Positions 14,131 to 16,947 of a DNA stretch of 16,947 nt are shown here, in pieces. Origin of the DNA: Actinomycetota bacterium (lineage in GTDB: Bacteria > Actinomycetota > Actinomycetes > S36-B12 > UBA5976); the NCBI GenBank assembly GCA_026392535.1, contig JAPLBX010000074.1:1-16947 (forward strand), given 5' to 3'. A program made the translations under genes and the position numbers. Within the stretch, counting starts at the first letter, position 1. Each line of letters begins with the position of its first letter. The notes beneath the pieces were generated by a model. It was not told where the DNA came from. It saw only the letters and a list, made by a program, of their open reading frames with translations, and ran no database searches.

Positions 14131-14865
14131 GTGCTTGAGGGAAATCTAGGGTTAGATCCGCAGAGCTCAGACGAACCCACCAAGGAGCAGGCTCAAAAAT
14201 CTTTAGCCAATGGAATCTTAACTTGGCTTAAAGAAACTTCCTTCATTTTGATTACTGCAATCACGCTTTCAGTTCTTCTGCGCACCTTTATATTTCAAGC
14301 TTTCTTCGTGCCAAGTGAATCCATGGTTGCGACTTTGCTCAAAGACGACCGAATCATTGCATCAAAGTTAAGTTACCGATTTGATGAGATTCATCGTGGC
14401 GACATTGTGGTTTTTGCCGACCCAGGGAATTGGCTACCAGATCCTCGGCCCGAAACTGGATTGAAAGCCAACGTAACAAAACTATTTTCATGGATTGGGA
14501 TTCTCCCTGCTAACTCGGGAAGCGACCTTGTTAAACGCGTCATTGGTTTGCCAGGAGATCACGTTAAGTGCTGCACCAATAAGCATATTGTTGTTAACGG
14601 TCATGTACTTAAGAGCGAGCCGTATACCCGAGGCGCAAGCGATCAAGTGGAATTCGACATTGTTGTACCTAAGGGCCGCTTGTTCGTGATGGGTGACAAC
14701 CGTCAACAATCTAGTGATTCACGTTTCCATCTCAATTCGCGTGCAGGAACTATTCCTATAGCGAATGTGGTTGGTCAAGTCGTCGCAATTGTTTGGCCAC
14801 TAGATCGATTTGGAACCATGATTTCGCCACAAGAGTTAAGCAAAGTCCCGAATCGCGAAAAATAG
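14131..14865 (+). CDS. lepB: Signal peptidase I (second copy)
   Basis: A second type I signal peptidase of 244 residues. A cytoplasmic N-terminus of about 30 residues precedes a membrane helix (FILITAITLSVLLRTFIFQA, about 39-58). Box B is VPSESMVATLLKDDRIIASK with nucleophile S64; the proline that usually follows (SMxPT) is replaced by alanine. Box D is SDLVKRVIGLPGDHVKCC with general base K135, and box E is MGDNRQQSSDSRFH. Between boxes B and D is an insert of about 30 residues (WLPDPRPETGLKANVTKLFS) absent from the first copy and common in actinobacterial LepB. GTG 14131 is preferred, 5 bases after AGGAG; TTG 14128 is too close to it. rnhB follows after 2 bases. Confidence 0.93.
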   Translation: MLEGNLGLDPQSSDEPTKEQAQKSLANGILTWLKETSFILITAITLSVLLRTFIFQAFFVPSESMVATLLKDDRIIASKLSYRFDEIHRGDIVVFADPGNWLPDPRPETGLKANVTKLFSWIGILPANSGSDLVKRVIGLPGDHVKCCTNKHIVVNGHVLKSEPYTRGASDQVEFDIVVPKGRLFVMGDNRQQSSDSRFHLNSRAGTIPIANVVGQVVAIVWPLDRFGTMISPQELSKVPNREK

Positions 14866-14867
14866 TT

Positions 14868-15533
14868 ATGGCACGCAGTTCGGTTAGTCCTGATTTAGTT
14901 TTAGAACGAGAGCTGTTTACCCAACACAAATTGGTTGTTGGAATAGATGAAGTGGGCCGAGGTGCGTACGCTGGGCCTGTTTCGGTTGGCGTTTGCGTGA
15001 TTGACAATTCTTGCGTAGCAATCCCAAATGGACTGAAAGATAGCAAATTACTTTCATTGATTAGTCGCGAAAAACTGATTCCGAATATTGCGAGTTGGGC
15101 ATTAGCAACTGCAGTAGGCGATTGCGAACCTAATGAAATTGACGAGATAGGTATGACAGCAGCTTTGCGCTTGGCTGCAAATCGTGCACTTAATTCTTTA
15201 GATTTAAAACCCGACATTGTTATCTTGGATGGAAGTCACAATTGGCTCACGCCCCCGACAAACGATCTATTTTCTGAGCCGCCAGCTGAACCTCAATTCA
15301 CAGGCCTTGTTGTCACGAAAGTAAAAGCTGACTTGTCATGTGCAAGTGTTGCGGCCGCAAGCGTGGTTGCAAAAGTTCACCGAGATTCGTTAATGCGACA
15401 TTATGAAGCTCAGTTCCCAGGGTATGGATTTGCCGACCACGTTGGTTATGGAACCAGCGCACATAGAGATGCCATTGCTCAAAAAGGGTTAACTTCAATC
15501 CACAGAAAATCTTGGAATATATCTAGCACTTAG
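14868..15533 (+). CDS. rnhB: Ribonuclease HII
   Basis: RNase HII cleaves the RNA strand of RNA-DNA hybrids and nicks at single ribonucleotides in DNA. The 221-residue product has the four acidic active-site residues: D27 and E28 in VVGIDEVGRGAYAGPVSVGV, D121 in IVILDGSHNWL and D155 in KADLSCASVAAASVVAKVHR. The C-terminal YGFADHVGYGTSAHRDAI and LTSIHRKSW are typical. ATG 14868 comes 2 bases after the lepB stop and gives the usual N-terminal length; the longer frame lies in lepB. The usual downstream actinobacterial neighbours (a DUF2469 gene, yraN, comM) do not follow. Confidence 0.94.
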   Translation: MARSSVSPDLVLERELFTQHKLVVGIDEVGRGAYAGPVSVGVCVIDNSCVAIPNGLKDSKLLSLISREKLIPNIASWALATAVGDCEPNEIDEIGMTAALRLAANRALNSLDLKPDIVILDGSHNWLTPPTNDLFSEPPAEPQFTGLVVTKVKADLSCASVAAASVVAKVHRDSLMRHYEAQFPGYGFADHVGYGTSAHRDAIAQKGLTSIHRKSWNISST

Positions 15534-15672
15534 TTTTCTACAATTAACTGAAATCTTGGTTTTTCCACAAACTGTTTCCCGTGACTTCGGATGCAGATAC
15601 TGAATACAGAATCACGTAATGGCAAATTCCCCAATAAATAGCATCAATCCAACATTTCGGATTCATTAGTCA
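15534..15672. other. Intergenic region between rnhB and dprA
   Basis: This AT-rich stretch of 139 bases has no open frame of note, no strong hairpin and no clear promoter. A weak inverted repeat CGTGA (15580-15584)/TCACG (15612-15616) is present. In related genomes several genes usually lie here, so it may be a deletion scar, but no remnant is recognisable. Confidence 0.4.
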
Positions 15673-16533
15673 ATGGTTGAATTGGAAGAAGGACAGTGCA
15701 GGTTTCTGCTGGCGAATATTTGTGAGCCGGGAGATAGCAGACTAAATAAATTAACTGAAAAGTATTCGTGGAATGAGCTTGTCCAAAACTATTCCTTGTT
15801 ACCTGCAATCTATCGAGCGAAAATGGCGGCGTTAGATAATTCAAAAATACTTGAAGAGTTGTCTAATTCAAATTTCATCTGGCCAGGTCATGAATATTGG
15901 CCGCGAAATTTGAATGATTTGGGTCTGCGCACTCCAATTGGACTTTGGTATCGCGGGAACATTGAGAATATGAATCCGATCTCCATTTCAATTGTTGGGG
16001 CAAGAAGCGCAACCACTTATGGAGAGAATGTGGCATCCGATCTGGCCATGAAGCTCAGCGCATTGAACATCGATGTGGTTTCAGGTGGCGCTATTGGAAT
16101 AGACGCTGCTGCCCACCATGGTGCCATAAGTGGTGATGGGTTCACTATTGCTGTCTTGGCTGGTGGGGTGGATGTGAACTATCCAAAATCAAATTCGTTA
16201 TTGTTTGAAAAAATTGCCACCAATGGGTTGGTACTCAGCGAAGTTCCTCCTCTGACTGCACCAATTCGCCATAGGTTCCTAATCCGAAACCGTCTAATCG
16301 CTGCACTGTCTAATGCCACCTTGGTTGTTGAGGCCAAAATCAAGAGTGGGGCGATGTCTACAGCTGGCGAAGCAGGCGCAATTGGGCGTGACGTCATGGC
16401 CATCCCTGGATCGATTCATTCTGGAAGTTCGGCCGGTTGTCACCAACTTATTCGAGATGGTGCGGTCTTGGTCACAGATGTCAACGAGATTTGTGAATTG
16501 ATTGTTGGAGACTATCCGCAGTATTCCCGTTGA
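15673..16533 (+). CDS. dprA: DNA-processing protein DprA
   Basis: DprA (Smf) binds incoming single-stranded DNA and loads RecA during transformation. The 286-residue protein has a short N-terminal helical region and the Rossmann-like core from about residue 100: SIVGARSATTYGENVASDLA, DVVSGGAIGIDAAAHHGAIS, FTIAVLAGGVDVNYPKSN, LSEVPPLTAPIRHRFLIRNR and SGAMSTAGEAGAIGRDVMAI. It stops after LVTDVNEICELIVGDYPQYS and lacks the C-terminal winged-helix (DML1-like) domain found in many longer DprA proteins. ATG 15673 has no Shine-Dalgarno; a stop lies shortly upstream in frame. The gene is followed by a xerC-like gene after 30 bases. No com uptake genes are visible in the window. Confidence 0.93.
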   Translation: MVELEEGQCRFLLANICEPGDSRLNKLTEKYSWNELVQNYSLLPAIYRAKMAALDNSKILEELSNSNFIWPGHEYWPRNLNDLGLRTPIGLWYRGNIENMNPISISIVGARSATTYGENVASDLAMKLSALNIDVVSGGAIGIDAAAHHGAISGDGFTIAVLAGGVDVNYPKSNSLLFEKIATNGLVLSEVPPLTAPIRHRFLIRNRLIAALSNATLVVEAKIKSGAMSTAGEAGAIGRDVMAIPGSIHSGSSAGCHQLIRDGAVLVTDVNEICELIVGDYPQYSR

Positions 16534-16563
16534 TTTATCTGTTTTAAGTGCAAACTTAGACAC

Positions 16564-16947
16564 GTGAGTAATTCGATATCGCCAGATTTGGAAGAAGTTC
16601 TGTCTGATTTTGCAGATTTTCTTTCCAATACAAGTGGACGTAGTCAGCACACAGTCCGGGCATACGTGGCAGATGTTGGAAGACTCTTTTCCGTTATGGC
16701 CGAAAATGACTGCAATGAACTAACTGATCTTTCGTTGAGTATTTTGCGAATCTGGTTAGCCAGTGAATTCGAAACACACAGCCCAGCCACTACAGCCAGA
16801 AGAGTTGCAGCCGTTCGGGCATTCACCGCTTGGGCAGTAAAGACAAAGAAACTAGATGGCGATGTGGGATTAATGCTTGTTCCGCCTAAAACCAAAAAGT
16901 CACTTCCAAACTACTTAACAACAGATCAAATAAATGAAGTACTTAAT
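16564..16947 (+). CDS. xerC: Tyrosine recombinase XerC-like (N-terminal part, cut by window edge)
   Basis: From GTG 16564 an open frame of 128 codons runs off the window. It begins MSNSISPDLEEVLSDFADFL and contains the SAM-like core-binding domain of tyrosine recombinases: SGRSQHTVRAYVADVGRLFS, LSLSILRIWLASEFETHSPA, TTARRVAAVRAFTAWAVKTK and PPKTKKSLPNYLTTDQINEV, where the catalytic domain should start. Location after dprA is where Actinobacteria carry xerC, which resolves chromosome dimers at dif. The catalytic Arg-His-Tyr residues lie outside the window, so an integrase of another kind is not strictly excluded. No Shine-Dalgarno precedes the GTG; the 30-base gap after dprA suggests co-transcription. 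Confidence 0.85.
   Translation, partial: MSNSISPDLEEVLSDFADFLSNTSGRSQHTVRAYVADVGRLFSVMAENDCNELTDLSLSILRIWLASEFETHSPATTARRVAAVRAFTAWAVKTKKLDGDVGLMLVPPKTKKSLPNYLTTDQINEVLN

Noticed and set aside
15580..15616. CGTGA/TCACG inverted repeat after rnhB as terminator or attachment site
   Set aside because: Only 5 bp with a 27-base loop and no T-run; no sign of an element edge.
1..16947. Search for CRISPR arrays, IS ends, toxin-antitoxin pairs, prophage genes or defence islands
   Set aside because: No evenly spaced repeats, transposase-like proteins or paired small accessory genes were found; the window is core chromosome.

Overview
The window looks like a chromosome segment from a low-GC, streamlined actinobacterium, most like the freshwater Nanopelagicales (acI) group. 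Evidence: an actinobacterial core order (recO-uppS; rpsP-KH-rimM-trmD-rplS-lepB-rnhB), protein types usual in Actinobacteria (single-chain GlyRS, alanine/glutamate-rich S16 tail, tandem signal peptidases, a DUF6703-like membrane protein), AT-rich codon use and genes that abut or overlap. The lineage is inferred from gene content and style only. No CRISPR array, IS element, prophage or defence system was seen.

Layout. 1-900 (minus): the N-terminal 300 residues of an AI-2E-family permease running off the left edge. 979-2452 (plus): recO and uppS, overlapping. 2455-3461 (minus): a zinc-responsive unit of a ZIP-family transporter followed by a Fur/Zur-type regulator, convergent with uppS. It has a clear TTGACA/TAACCT promoter whose -35 lies inside a TGACAA-CCA-TTGTCA palindrome, a probable Zur box. 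The ZIP gene is broken: it is frame-shifted and lacks its central membrane region. 3548-4265: a DUF6703-like small membrane protein and an ABM-like protein, divergent with only 25 bases between their starts. 4347-8763 (plus): glyS, dusB, a YdcF-type DUF218 protein and dgt, tightly packed. 8789-10660: dnaG. 10726-10798: tRNA-Asn(GTT). 10977-13548: rpsP, khpA-like KH protein, rimM, trmD, rplS, ending at a strong intrinsic terminator. 13556-15533: two tandem type I signal peptidases and rnhB. 15673-16947: dprA and the start of a xerC-like tyrosine recombinase.

The genes are nearly all housekeeping: tRNA charging and modification, ribosome assembly (S16, L19, RimM, TrmD), replication (DnaG, RNase HII, dGTPase), recombination and repair (RecO, DprA, XerC), envelope (UppS, LepB) and zinc homeostasis. 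The points most worth a second look are the in-frame TAA in the otherwise full-length glyS; the deleted ZIP gene still sitting behind an intact-looking zinc promoter; a repeated arrangement of a -10-like hexamer six bases before ATG that suggests leaderless mRNAs; possible competing RNA pairings ahead of rplS; and a terminator hairpin lying within the first codons of the first lepB. Two disrupted genes this close together also raise the possibility of sequence or assembly errors. I found no previously undescribed multi-gene system.
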